A stretch of 64,000 nt of DNA from an uncultured Gemmatimonadales bacterium (GCA_947259585.1 CAMYMV010000014.1:71398-135397); one strand, 5' to 3'. Shown: positions 44,492-53,312, counted from the first letter of the stretch. The notes: generated by a model from the sequence alone, not told the origin. Numbers and translations are program-made.

Positions 44492-45231
44492 TTCGGGATG
44501 TGGCGGCGGTGACCTGGAAGGAGTGGCGCGAGCTCACGGCGGCCGAGGGCTGGGAGTCCGGCTTGCTCGGTCTCGTGCTCTTCGTCGGCTTGCTCGGTCT
44601 CTTCCTGCCGTATCAGGTGGGCAGAAGCTGGCTCAGCGCGCCCTGGGTGATGCTGTTCTGGATCTGGATCCCGATCTTTCTGATGACGACCGTGACGGCC
44701 GACACGTTTGCCGGCGAACGCGAGCGGGGAACTTTGGGGAGCCTGCTCGCAACTCGGCTTCCGGACCGGGCGATTCTGGCTGGGAAGATAGCCGCCGCGG
44801 TCACCTACGTCTGGGGGGCGACGCTCCTGAGCGTGCCGCTGAGCCTCATCGCGATCAACTTCAAGGCGCCCGGCCCGCTCGCCTACTATACGACCGGCCA
44901 GCTGGGCACGGTCGCCGCGCTCGCCCTGCTCTCATCCATCTTCGGGGCAGCGCTGGGCGTGCTCGGCTCCCTTCGCTCGCCGACGGTGCGCCACGCTCAA
45001 CAGACCTTCAGTCTGGGCGTTCTGGTGGCCTTCGTGTTCCCCGTTTTCGGAATTCAGATGCTCCCCGCCGCCAGCAAGACGGGATTGATCCAGGCGCTGG
45101 TGTTCGGTGAGGCAGGGCGGGTCGCCCTGGTCCTGGCCGCGGTCTTCATCGTGTTGGATGTACTGCTTGTCACCGCGGCGATGGTAACGGCAGTAACGGC
45201 AGTAAGGAGTAGAAGTAATGTCGCTGCGTGA
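44488..45231 (+). CDS. ABC-2 type transporter permease
   Basis: A 247-residue integral membrane protein with about six hydrophobic helices and the ABC-2 DTFAGERERGTLGSLLATRL segment following the second helix. The start ATG overlaps the ATPase stop (ATGA), so it is translationally coupled and is its partner. The substrate is unknown. The C-terminus (VRSRSNVAA) overlaps the following small frame by 14 bases. Confidence 0.9.
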   Translation: MIRDVAAVTWKEWRELTAAEGWESGLLGLVLFVGLLGLFLPYQVGRSWLSAPWVMLFWIWIPIFLMTTVTADTFAGERERGTLGSLLATRLPDRAILAGKIAAAVTYVWGATLLSVPLSLIAINFKAPGPLAYYTTGQLGTVAALALLSSIFGAALGVLGSLRSPTVRHAQQTFSLGVLVAFVFPVFGIQMLPAASKTGLIQALVFGEAGRVALVLAAVFIVLDVLLVTAAMVTAVTAVRSRSNVAA

Positions 45232-45610
45232 ACGGAGCCGCGATTCCCACCAGGTGACGCGCAACAACGGACGACAGGATGCGCTGCTCGCCGCGTTCCA
45301 GGCTCGCGGACACTCTCGACTCAAGGCCAACTGGCTGGTGCGGGTTCGAGGCGATAGGCGGCCTCCGGTGCGGCCACTCGGCCAGCAGGCGCCGGCGCCG
45401 TCCCTCGACGGGGGCCAGGAGATAGCGGACGTCGTGACCAGCGGGTCCGCCAACGGGACCGCTCCACGCCAGGAAACGCACGGCGAGAGCCGAAGTCGGA
45501 AGGACACCGAAGCCGGCGTCTTGATGTTCCCCGAGATCGTGCTTCCGCCGCCAGAGAAGCCAGTGAGAGGCCCTCTCTCGTGGGCCTACTGGTCGGCTCG
45601 CCGCAAGTAG
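45218..45610 (+). CDS. Hypothetical basic protein (uncertain)
   Basis: A 130-residue frame with a good ribosome site (AAGGAG 45204-45209, eight bases before ATG 45218) and a 14-base overlap with the permease, so it looks like the third gene of the ABC operon. The composition is rich in Arg, Gln and Pro, without membrane segments or recognised motifs, and the codon third positions are G+C-rich but not strongly so. It could be non-coding; I know of no homolog. Confidence 0.35.
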   Translation: MSLRERSRDSHQVTRNNGRQDALLAAFQARGHSRLKANWLVRVRGDRRPPVRPLGQQAPAPSLDGGQEIADVVTSGSANGTAPRQETHGESRSRKDTEAGVLMFPEIVLPPPEKPVRGPLSWAYWSARRK

Positions 45611-45703
45611 GCCGAACCCGGAAACCGTCCTAAAACCGTCCTCGGGGCGCACGTACGGGCGACATGGTCGTGCCACATCCTCCCGACCCTTAGATTCCGG
45701 GCC

Positions 45704-46090
45704 ATGCAGGGATGTCCGTTTTGCGAGCTGCCCGAGGAGCGGATCCGCATCGAGGGGGAGCACGGTCTCGTCGTCCGAGACGGCTTCCCGGTCGCGGCCG
45801 GGCATCTCCTCATCGTGCCACGTCGCCACGTCGAGAGCGTCTTCCACCTCTCCCAGCCTGAGCAGGACGAGCTCTGGGAGCTCACCGCGCGCGCGCGAGG
45901 TCTGCTGATTCGGGACGCCCGGCCGGAGGGCTTCACGATCGGCATCAACGACGGACTCGCCGCCGGCCAGACGGTGCCTCATGCCCACATCCACGTGATC
46001 CCCAGGCACATCGGTGACGTGCCGGATCCGACCGGGGGCATCCGCGCGATCGTCAGCCCGCGGAAGGCGCGCTACTGGGAGCATTCCTGA
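45704..46090 (+). CDS. HIT family hydrolase
   Basis: A 128-residue histidine-triad protein: CPFCELPEERIRIEGEHG start, GHLLIVPRRHVESVF, and the active-site HAHIHVIPRHIGDVPDPTGG. HIT enzymes cleave nucleoside phosphoramidates or dinucleoside polyphosphates. It is only three bases upstream of the formate dehydrogenase gamma gene, so it is probably co-transcribed with it; whether it is functionally linked is unknown. Confidence 0.92.
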   Translation: MQGCPFCELPEERIRIEGEHGLVVRDGFPVAAGHLLIVPRRHVESVFHLSQPEQDELWELTARARGLLIRDARPEGFTIGINDGLAAGQTVPHAHIHVIPRHIGDVPDPTGGIRAIVSPRKARYWEHS

Positions 46091-46093
46091 CCG

Positions 46094-46579
46094 GTGCGAC
46101 TGATCCGCGAGCTGGAGAGGCTGCAAGCGGAGCAAGGTCATCTGGACGAGGCATGCCTCCGGGAGCTTAGCTCCCGACTGGGCGTTCCGCTCTACCGACT
46201 GGAAGGTCTTGTTTCCTTCTATCCCCACTTCAGGACCGAGCCGGCACCTCCCGTCACGATATCGGTTTGCCGCGACATGAGCTGCCACCTGGCGGGGCCC
46301 GAGCACGTCGCCGCCACGTTGAGGAAGGAGCTCGCCGGCAAGGAGGGTCTGGCCGTCGAGGAAGCCTCCTGCCTCGGCTGCTGCGAGCTGGCTCCCGCCG
46401 CGAGGGTCAACGGGCATCCGTGCCAACTGCAGGACGCGGCGGCGTTTGCCTCCTCCATGCCGGAGAGCGACCCCGCGCCGAATGGTGAGAAGCCGGGTCG
46501 GCTCTGCGATCCATATGAAATGGAAGCTGGTCCGGGGCGAGGAGGCGCGGCCGAAGTACGTCGTGTGCAATGCCGATGA
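46094..46579 (+). CDS. NuoE-like [2Fe-2S] subunit of formate dehydrogenase (3' end uncertain)
   Basis: A thioredoxin-like ferredoxin domain of the NuoE/FdsG type. The helical start LERLQAEQGHLDEACLRELS is followed by GLVSFYPHFRTEP, and the [2Fe-2S] ligands are in VCRDMSCHLAG and EASCLGCCELAPAA (C-x4-C ... C-x3-C). It passes electrons to the flavin/NAD subunit. The recognisable domain ends near 46440 (ARVNGHPCQLQDAAAF); the remaining residues to 46579 overlap the next gene in another frame and may be readthrough of a broken junction. It starts at GTG 46094 three bases after the HIT gene. Confidence 0.8.
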   Translation: MRLIRELERLQAEQGHLDEACLRELSSRLGVPLYRLEGLVSFYPHFRTEPAPPVTISVCRDMSCHLAGPEHVAATLRKELAGKEGLAVEEASCLGCCELAPAARVNGHPCQLQDAAAFASSMPESDPAPNGEKPGRLCDPYEMEAGPGRGGAAEVRRVQCR

Positions 46580-47579
46580 AAGCGAGCCGGGCACCTTCAA
46601 GGATCGCGTGATCATGGAGGAGCTTCCGCACCTCGTCGTGGAGGGGATCGCTCTCGGCGCCTTCGTCGTGGGGGCGGAGAAGGGCATCATCTACATCCGG
46701 CACGAGTATGGACGCGCGAAGGCGGCGCTGGAGGCCGAGCTCGACCGGGCCCGGCTAGCCGGACTGCTCGGAAGCGGCGTTCTCGGGAGCGATTTCAACC
46801 TGGAGATAGAGATCTTCGTCTCTCCGGGCGGATACATCCTGGGTGAGGAGACCGCGCTGCTCGAGGCCCTGGAGGATCGGCGCGGCGAGCCGCGGAACAA
46901 ACCGCCTTTCCCGGGCCAGGTGGGCCTTCGCGGCCGACCCACTCTGATGAACAACGTGGAGACGCTGGCTCTCGTACCGGGAATACTGCGTCATGGGGTC
47001 TCCTGGTGGGAGTCGGCCGGGAGGGACGGGCATTCGGGGTTGAAGTTCATATCGGTCTCGGGCCACGTGGAGAGACCGGGCGTCTACGAGATCCCGACGG
47101 GAACGACGGTCGCCGAGCTGATCGAGCTCGCCGGCGGCGTCTCGGGTGATCGAGCGCTGAAGGCCTTCGCGCCCGGTGGAGCCTCGTCCAACTTCCTCCC
47201 CGCCGAGCACGCGGACGTCCCGATCGATTTCGCGACGATCGAAGAGAGAGGCAGCATGATGGGTTCGGGTGCGCTCGTCGTGGTGGCCGAGGGCACGCCC
47301 CTGCTGCCTCTCGCGGCCAATATCGTCCGCTTTTTTCGCAACGAGTCCTGTGGGAAATGCGTTCCCTGTCGCCTCGGCACCCAGAAGGCCACGGAGATGA
47401 TCGAGGCGACGATCGAGAGCGGAGCACCCCTCGACTGGTCGGTGATCCGGAAGCTGAATCTCCTGCTCGGCGAGACATCGATCTGCGGTCTCGGTTACGT
47501 GGCGTTGAACCCGCTCATCTCGGTAGCCGAGCACTGGCCCGGGGAGGTCCCCGGCTGTTCCGCCGAAGCTCCGGAATAG
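46446..47579 (+). CDS. NuoF/FdsB-like formate dehydrogenase beta subunit, N-terminally truncated
   Basis: A 377-residue frame whose recognisable sequence begins at MKWKLVRGE (ATG 46515). KYVVCNADESEPGTFKDR, GGYILGEETALLEAL and the C-terminal [4Fe-4S] site ESCGKCVPC with SICGLG are all typical NuoF. The usual N-terminal 60 residues, ending in the GRGGAGFPTG flavin/NADH motif immediately before KW, are missing; the sequence there reads RSRVGSAIHMKW. The frame differs from the NuoE-like gene with which it overlaps. Either about 180 bases were deleted or lost in assembly, or this is an odd variant that does not bind NADH normally. Confidence 0.75.
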   Translation: MPPPCRRATPRRMVRSRVGSAIHMKWKLVRGEEARPKYVVCNADESEPGTFKDRVIMEELPHLVVEGIALGAFVVGAEKGIIYIRHEYGRAKAALEAELDRARLAGLLGSGVLGSDFNLEIEIFVSPGGYILGEETALLEALEDRRGEPRNKPPFPGQVGLRGRPTLMNNVETLALVPGILRHGVSWWESAGRDGHSGLKFISVSGHVERPGVYEIPTGTTVAELIELAGGVSGDRALKAFAPGGASSNFLPAEHADVPIDFATIEERGSMMGSGALVVVAEGTPLLPLAANIVRFFRNESCGKCVPCRLGTQKATEMIEATIESGAPLDWSVIRKLNLLLGETSICGLGYVALNPLISVAEHWPGEVPGCSAEAPE

Positions 47580-47596
47580 AGTGAGGACAAGGTATC

Positions 47597-48361
47597 GTGG
47601 CGAGACAGGGCAGGGATGAGCAGATGATCGGCCTGACGATCGATGGGCGGCCGGTCCGGGTTCTGCCGGGGGCGACGATCTGGGAAGCGGCCCGGACCCT
47701 GGGCATTGACCTTCCGGTACTCTGCCACGACCCGAGGCTGGAACCCGTCGGCGTGTGCCGGTTGTGTCTGGTGGAGGTCGGAGAGCCCAAGCTGACGGCA
47801 GCCTGCGTCCGGGGCGCGGAGGAGGGGATGGAGGTCCGCACGTCCTCGGAGCGGCTCGAGGTCTGCCGACGGGGCCTGGTGGAGCTCCTGCTGTCGGATT
47901 ATCCGGTCGACGTGTCGCGCCTTCCCAAAACGGGTTCGGACGCCCTCGTGGAGCTGGCCGGAGAGTTGGGCGCGGATTGGCCCGCTCGACGCCGGAGCGG
48001 CGAAACGGGCGAGGCGCCGGGATCGCGGACCGAGCCCGCCGGCGGGATTCCGGCCGGCGACGGCCGAGCGCTCGACCACACGTCGAAGGTGATCTTCGTC
48101 GATCATCAGGCGTGCATCCTGTGCGACCGCTGCATCCGTGGCTGCGACGACCTCCAGGTCAACGAGGTCATCGGCCGCACCGGAAAGGGCTACCGGACGC
48201 GCATCGCCTTCGATCTGGACGTGCCGATGGGAGAGAGCACCTGCGTCTCCTGCGGCGAATGCGAGAAGGTCTGCCCGACCGGCGCCCTGTCGCTCCGGGG
48301 GTGGGAGACGCTGCCGGAAGATGCGGCGGCACCCGGGGTCGAGGGCTGGGAGGTATTGTGA
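47597..48361 (+). CDS. Ferredoxin-like formate dehydrogenase subunit (NuoG N-terminal type)
   Basis: A 254-residue protein with an N-terminal [2Fe-2S] domain (C43, C54, C57, C70: VLCHDP, VGVCRLCLVE, AAC) and a C-terminal 2x[4Fe-4S] domain (ACILCDRCIRGC and CVSCGECEKVCPTGA). The NuoG-type His-Cys3 [4Fe-4S] cluster expected between them is replaced: the aligned sequence reads DYPVDVSRLPKTGSD where the family has DHPxDCxxCxxxGxC. A spacer rich in Arg/Gly/Pro (about 125-160) follows. It should wire the catalytic subunit to the NuoE/NuoF module. GTG 47597 or ATG 47624 is the start; the stop overlaps fdhA (GTGA). Confidence 0.85.
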   Translation: MARQGRDEQMIGLTIDGRPVRVLPGATIWEAARTLGIDLPVLCHDPRLEPVGVCRLCLVEVGEPKLTAACVRGAEEGMEVRTSSERLEVCRRGLVELLLSDYPVDVSRLPKTGSDALVELAGELGADWPARRRSGETGEAPGSRTEPAGGIPAGDGRALDHTSKVIFVDHQACILCDRCIRGCDDLQVNEVIGRTGKGYRTRIAFDLDVPMGESTCVSCGECEKVCPTGALSLRGWETLPEDAAAPGVEGWEVL

Positions 48362-50667
48362 CCACTACGACGCTGCTCGGCGAGCTGAAGAAACGCGGCG
48401 TGAAGGTGCGCCGGAGAGGTGAACGGCTACTGCTCAGCGACCTGCACGGTGCTCTGACGCCGGAGCTGCGGGCGGCGATCGATGCGCACCGTGAGGAGCT
48501 GCTCGCGACGCTGGACGGGGTCGAGCGATCGGAGGTGAGCTCCGTCGACTCGGTCTGCCCGTACTGCGGCGTGGGGTGTGCGATCCGGTATTTCGTGGAC
48601 GAGGCGGAGAACCGGATCCGGTACGCCGATGGCCGGGAGAGTCCGGTCAATCATGAGCGCCTTTGCGTGAAGGGGAGGTTCGGGTTCGACTACACGAGCC
48701 ATCCCGAGAGACTGCAGATCCCGCTGATCCGGAAGGAGTCCTCCTACCCGAAAGGGCCGCTCTCCACGGAGGTGCGCGGCGATCGCAAGCGGCGCCCCGG
48801 CGGGCTCGTCGACTACGACGAAGTGCTGCCGCACTTCCGCGAGGCGACGTGGGAGGAGGCGCTGGATCTCGCGGCGTCGCGGCTCGTCGAGATCCGCGAC
48901 CGGGACGGATCCGGCGCGCTCGCGGGTTTCGGGAGCGCGAAGTGCAGCAACGAGGAGGCCTATCTTTTTCAGAAGCTGGTGCGTGCCGCGTTCGGGACGA
49001 ACAACGTCGACCATTGCACCCGGCTATGCCATGCCTCCTCCGTCGCCGCCCTCCTCGAGACGATCGGCTCGGGGGCGGTCACGAACGTCTTCGGCGATGT
49101 TCGAAACGCGGATGTCGCGTTGATCGCCGGTTCCAACACGACCGGCAACCACCCCGTGGCGGCCACCTTCGTAAAGCAGGCGCGAAAGAGCGGACGCACC
49201 AAGCTCATCGTCGTCGAGCCGCGACGCATCGAGATGGCCGACCACGCGGACTACTTCCTCCAGATCAACTCCGGCACCGACGTCGCGCTCTACAACTCCT
49301 GGATGCACGTCCTGATCGAGGAGGGTCTCATCGACGAGGCGTACATCGCGGAGCGCACCGAGGGCTTCGAGGAGCTGGAGGCCGTCGTGGCGGGCTACTC
49401 CCCGGAAGTGGCCGCGCAGATCTGCGGGGTCGAGCCCGAGTTGATCCGGGAGGCGGCACGTACGTTCGGCCGCGCGGAGCGGGCGATGATCTTCTGGGGC
49501 ATGGGCATCTCGCAGCACACGACCGGCACGAACAACGCGCGGTGTCTCATATCCCTCGCCCTGATGACCGGCAACATCGGCAGGGAGGGCACCGGCCTGC
49601 ATCCGCTTCGCGGACAGAACAACGTCCAGGGGGCGTCCGACGCAGGCGTCATCCCGATGGTATACCCCGACTATCAGAGCGTCGCGGATCCGGCGGTACG
49701 CGAGAAGTTCGAGCAGGCCTGGGGCGTGGAGCTCGACCCGCAGCCGGGCCTGACGGTGGTCGAGATCATGGGTGCGGCGCTCGAAGGCACGATCAAGGGC
49801 ATGTACATGATGGGGGAGAACCCCTTCCTCTCGGACCCGAACGTCAACAAGGTGCGCAAGGCGCTCTCGAACCTCGATTTCCTCGTCGTCCAGGACATCT
49901 TCCTCACCGAGACCGCCGAGTTCGCGGACGTGATCCTCCCGGCGACCAGCTTCTTCGAGAAGAGCGGCACGTACACCAACACCGACCGTCGCGTGCAGGT
50001 GGGCCGCAAGACTCTGCAGCCTCCGGGCGGTGCCCGCCTCGATTGGGAGATCACGTGTGAGATCGGTACCCGGATGGGCTATCCGATGGAGTACGGTTCG
50101 CCCGAAGATGTGTTCGCGGAGTTCACCGCGCTCGCTCCCTCCTACGCCGGGCTGACGCACGAGAACCTCGGGCTGACCGGGAAGCTGTGGCCGTGCCCGG
50201 ATCCGAGCGAAGACGGCATCCAGGTACTCTTTGGAGATCGCTTCCCGACGGCCAGCGGCAGGGGGAAGTTCGTGCCCGCCGAGTTCGCGCCGGCGAAGGA
50301 GCTACCGGACGAAGAGTATCCGTTCGTGCTCAACACGGGTCGGAGACTCGAGCACTGGCACACGGGCACCATGACGCGCCGCTCGCGTGCGCTTCACGCG
50401 ATCCGACCGGGGCCGGTGGTCGACATGCATCCCGCGGACCTGGAGGCGCTGGGCGTAGAGGACGGCGAGCTCGTCGAGGTGGCATCCCGGCGTGGGTCCA
50501 TCGTGCTGCCCGCCGCGCGCTCGGACCGGATGCTGCGTGGCGCCGTGTTCATCCCGTTTCACTTCAGGGAAGCCGCCGCGAACCTGCTGACCATCGATGA
50601 GCTGGATCCGGCGGGGAAGATCCCGGAGTTCAAATACTGCGCGGTGCGAGTCTCGCCGGCGTCTTGA
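48358..50667 (+). CDS. Formate dehydrogenase catalytic (alpha) subunit with N-terminal TubC_N-like domain
   Basis: A 769-residue molybdopterin oxidoreductase. Residues about 1-55 (LLGELKKRGVKVRRRGERL, then LTPELRAAIDAHREELL) resemble a TubC_N docking domain. The catalytic part begins with a [4Fe-4S] site (CPYCGVGC, C67/C70/C74; C103) and the active-site loop NNVDHCTRLCHASSV, with Cys224 at the position that is Sec in Sec-type enzymes. GMGISQHTTGTNNAR, LHPLRGQNNVQGASD and the C-terminal LNTGRRLEHWHTGTMTRRS are molybdopterin-binding and formate-dehydrogenase hallmarks. It oxidises formate to CO2 in the cytosol with Mo or W. The FdhD sulfur-transfer gene is not in this window. Confidence 0.93.
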   Translation: MTTTTLLGELKKRGVKVRRRGERLLLSDLHGALTPELRAAIDAHREELLATLDGVERSEVSSVDSVCPYCGVGCAIRYFVDEAENRIRYADGRESPVNHERLCVKGRFGFDYTSHPERLQIPLIRKESSYPKGPLSTEVRGDRKRRPGGLVDYDEVLPHFREATWEEALDLAASRLVEIRDRDGSGALAGFGSAKCSNEEAYLFQKLVRAAFGTNNVDHCTRLCHASSVAALLETIGSGAVTNVFGDVRNADVALIAGSNTTGNHPVAATFVKQARKSGRTKLIVVEPRRIEMADHADYFLQINSGTDVALYNSWMHVLIEEGLIDEAYIAERTEGFEELEAVVAGYSPEVAAQICGVEPELIREAARTFGRAERAMIFWGMGISQHTTGTNNARCLISLALMTGNIGREGTGLHPLRGQNNVQGASDAGVIPMVYPDYQSVADPAVREKFEQAWGVELDPQPGLTVVEIMGAALEGTIKGMYMMGENPFLSDPNVNKVRKALSNLDFLVVQDIFLTETAEFADVILPATSFFEKSGTYTNTDRRVQVGRKTLQPPGGARLDWEITCEIGTRMGYPMEYGSPEDVFAEFTALAPSYAGLTHENLGLTGKLWPCPDPSEDGIQVLFGDRFPTASGRGKFVPAEFAPAKELPDEEYPFVLNTGRRLEHWHTGTMTRRSRALHAIRPGPVVDMHPADLEALGVEDGELVEVASRRGSIVLPAARSDRMLRGAVFIPFHFREAAANLLTIDELDPAGKIPEFKYCAVRVSPAS

Positions 50668-50677
50668 GTGGAGGCGT

Positions 50678-51445
50678 CTATTCCGTAGGCGAAGAGGGTT
50701 CGCCGATCGAGGAGAATGCCCGTCGCGCGAGCGCCGTCAGCGTCTGAGGAGGCAGGTCCCCGACGAGAGCGTGCTCGAAGGCGGCGTCCCGCCAGCTGAC
50801 GATGCTGATCCCCCGCTCCGACGATGAGCGGAACCCAGGGTCCCCGACCGGTGCATCGCGCGTCGGTACGCGGTAGTGGGCAATCGTGTGCTCCCCTATG
50901 GCGTACTCGACCATCGCCGCCTGCCGGTCCTCCAGCAGGCAGACCATCGCGCGCGTCACCCGGCCCTCGCCTAGCGCCACGGGGAACACGCCAACGCCCA
51001 TCTCCCGCAGGAAGAAGCGCGAGACCGCGGCCGGATCAGGCGAGTGGATGGCGTGGTCCTGGACGGCGCGGTTCAGGTAGTCCTGTGCGTAGGCCTCCTG
51101 GATGTCACCAGCGGCGCTCGTACGAACGATCGCCCCCGCCGCGAGGAGAACGACGACCGCGGCCGCGAGCGCTGTCCCCTCCCGCCGCACGCGTGTTTCG
51201 AGTCTCGCCTCACGGGCAATCGCTTCGCCGATCCGCTTCCGCAGCCTCTCCGGCGCACGCGCTCCCGCTCCATGGGTGGACACGGCGCGGACCAAGGCCG
51301 CGTCCCGGGCGAAGAACTCGCGGCATGCGGCGCAGCGCCCCAGGTGCATGCGGGCCGCTTCATCCTCCTCGGAGTACGCTCTCGGCTGTGCCAGGGGCCA
51401 AAGCGTCTCCCTGACCGCCTCGCAGTTCAGGGCGTCGCGATACAC
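50678..51445 (-). CDS. Zinc-finger anti-sigma-like membrane protein
   Basis: A 255-residue protein from GTG 51445 (GAGGAGG six bases upstream). N-terminal zinc-finger ligands are C8, H34, C38 and C41 (ARMHLGRCAACREFF), matching the ZAS anti-sigma domain. A membrane helix follows (LAAAVVVLLAAGAIV, about 92-107), then an extracytoplasmic domain (MVEYAIGEHTIAHYRVP, SWRDAAFEHALVGDLP) similar to those of anti-sigma/RsiW-type proteins. No sigma gene is adjacent: the upstream gene on this strand is the SLC13 permease and the FDH operon converges. It could regulate a distant sigma factor. Confidence 0.75.
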   Translation of the reverse strand: MYRDALNCEAVRETLWPLAQPRAYSEEDEAARMHLGRCAACREFFARDAALVRAVSTHGAGARAPERLRKRIGEAIAREARLETRVRREGTALAAAVVVLLAAGAIVRTSAAGDIQEAYAQDYLNRAVQDHAIHSPDPAAVSRFFLREMGVGVFPVALGEGRVTRAMVCLLEDRQAAMVEYAIGEHTIAHYRVPTRDAPVGDPGFRSSSERGISIVSWRDAAFEHALVGDLPPQTLTALARRAFSSIGEPSSPTE

Positions 51446-51576
51446 AGCGATCCTCCTCTGTAGTGCGACGTCAACTTGCAGTAAAACAATAACATAGACG
51501 TGTGTTGTCGAATCTCTCTCAACCGGTGGCGTCGACTTCCAACTCAATAACGCAGGAACCGCCTTCGCGGTTCACG

Positions 51577-53312
51577 TCAGCTGGGCCAGAAGACCGGAAC
51601 GAGAAGAGTGGTGAGGATTCCGAGGAGGATGGTGAGGGGCGTGCCGACCTTGAGATAATCGGTAAAGCGGTAGCCTCCCGGTCCGTAGATGAGGACGTTG
51701 GTCTGGTAGCCCATCGGTGTCATGAAGGACGCCGAGGCGCCGAACATGACCGTGATGAGCAACGCGTAGGGGTTCATTCCGAGCTGTGAGGCCACGAACA
51801 GCGCGATGGGGCTCACGACCACCGCGGTGGCGACGTTCGACATCACGGCCGTGAGCAGCGCGGTGATAACGTAGATGCCGGCGATTACGGCAGTGGGCGC
51901 CACCTGGCCGAGGCTATGGCTGAGGGCAGTGACGAGCCATGCGGCCGCTCCGGTCGTCTCCATCGCGATGCCGAGGGGAAGCAAGCCGGCCAGCAGGAAG
52001 ATCACCATCCAATCCATCTCCGAGTAGATCTCGTCCAGTCGCACGCAGCGCGTGAAGACCATGAGAACGACTCCGATGAGCGCGGCAGGCATGATGCCTA
52101 CAAGACCCATGGTCGCGGCGGCCACCACACCTGAGAGGATTCCCACCGAAACCAGGGCTCGAGGTCGATCTCGCACCGGCGCTCCGACCATGCGGAGAGG
52201 AACGAAGCCTGGCTCCTCGGCGAGCGCATCCAGGGCCGAAACGGGGCCGTGGACCAGCAGCAGATCGCCGAAGGCGAGCCGCAGGCTCTCGAGCTTGTCC
52301 CGGATCGTGACCCCGTGGCGTTGAATGGCGAGGACCATGGCTGAGGCCCGATCATGACCTCCATCAGCCGGGCATTCTCCGAGATGAAGTCGATGGCGCT
52401 CTTGGCACGACGAGCCGGCGGGTCCAGGTGCTCGCGGCGGGACAAGGTCAGCAGCTGCTGAGGCGTGCCCTGGGCGTAGAGGATGTCCCCTTCGACGATG
52501 CGTCGCTCCGAGCCCGGCGCCCACACCGAGCGGTCGCCCCTGCCCAGCCCGAGGATGGAGACGCCGTAGCGCTCTCGCCACTTGAGCTCGCCGAGCGACT
52601 GGCTGATGGCGGCCGAGCCCGACTGGACGGCGAGCTCCGCCAAGAATTGGCGGACATGGTACTTGCCGGAGAGATCGGCCGCTCCCATACGGCGCGGGAT
52701 GAGCCAGCGGCCCACGGTGAACAGGTAGAGCATCCCGGCGGCGAGGTAGACGAGGCCGAGCGGGGCGATCGAGAACATCGTCAGCTCGCCCAGGCCGTGG
52801 CTCTCGGCGATGCCGTACACGACGAGGTTCGTGGACGTGCCGATCAGGGTCACGGTCCCGCCCAGGATGGCGGCGAAGGAGAGCGGCATGAGATAGCGTG
52901 ACGGAGCCTCGCCCTCCTGATAGGCCAGGGAGAGAAACACCGGCAGGAAGACCACGACCACGGCCGTGTTGTTCAGGAACGGCGAGATCCCGGCGACGAC
53001 CAGACAGAGAATGGCGAGCCGCATCTGGGGAGGGCCGAGAGGCGCGGTGAGCGCCCAACGCGCGATCGCCGCGATCACGCCCGTCTTTACGAGGCCAAGA
53101 CCGAGGATCAGCATCGCGGCCACCGTGACCGTCGCCGTGTTACTGAACCCGGACACCGCCTCGGCGGGCGAGATGATGCCTCCCGCCAGGAGAACCACGG
53201 GGATCGCGAGGGCGACCTGGTCGATCGGGTAGCGTTCGCTCACGAACAGCACGAGCGCCACCGCGATGACGACGAAAACGAAGCCGATCTCCCAGGTCAT
53301 ACGCGAGCCCAT
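51577..53312 (-). pseudogene. SLC13-family (DASS) permease with RCK_C domain, frameshifted
   Basis: The first part in one frame gives the N-terminal membrane domain of SLC13 (VSGFSNTATVTVAAMLILGLG, SPFLNNTAVVVVFLPVFLSL, GTSTNLVVYGIAESHG) and an RCK/TrkA_C domain (ERYGVSILGLGRGDRSVWA, VEGDILYAQGTPQQLLTL), ending at about 52350. The second frame continues from AMVLAIQRHGVTIRDK through the second half (MDWMVIFLLAGLLPLGIAME, SNVATAVVVSPIALFVASQL) to the end. The two halves join at about 52344-52350; the whole is 1736 bases (one base missing). Restored, it is a normal-length transporter of about 578 residues for dicarboxylates, sulfate or similar anions. Confidence 0.85.

Noticed and set aside
49018..49035. 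Possible selenocysteine in the formate dehydrogenase
   Set aside because: The Sec position is encoded by TGC (Cys224) in HCTRLCHAS. It is a Cys-type enzyme.
52330..52380. Sec readthrough to explain the split SLC13 gene
   Set aside because: The halves lie in different frames, so a frameshift and not a TGA is responsible.
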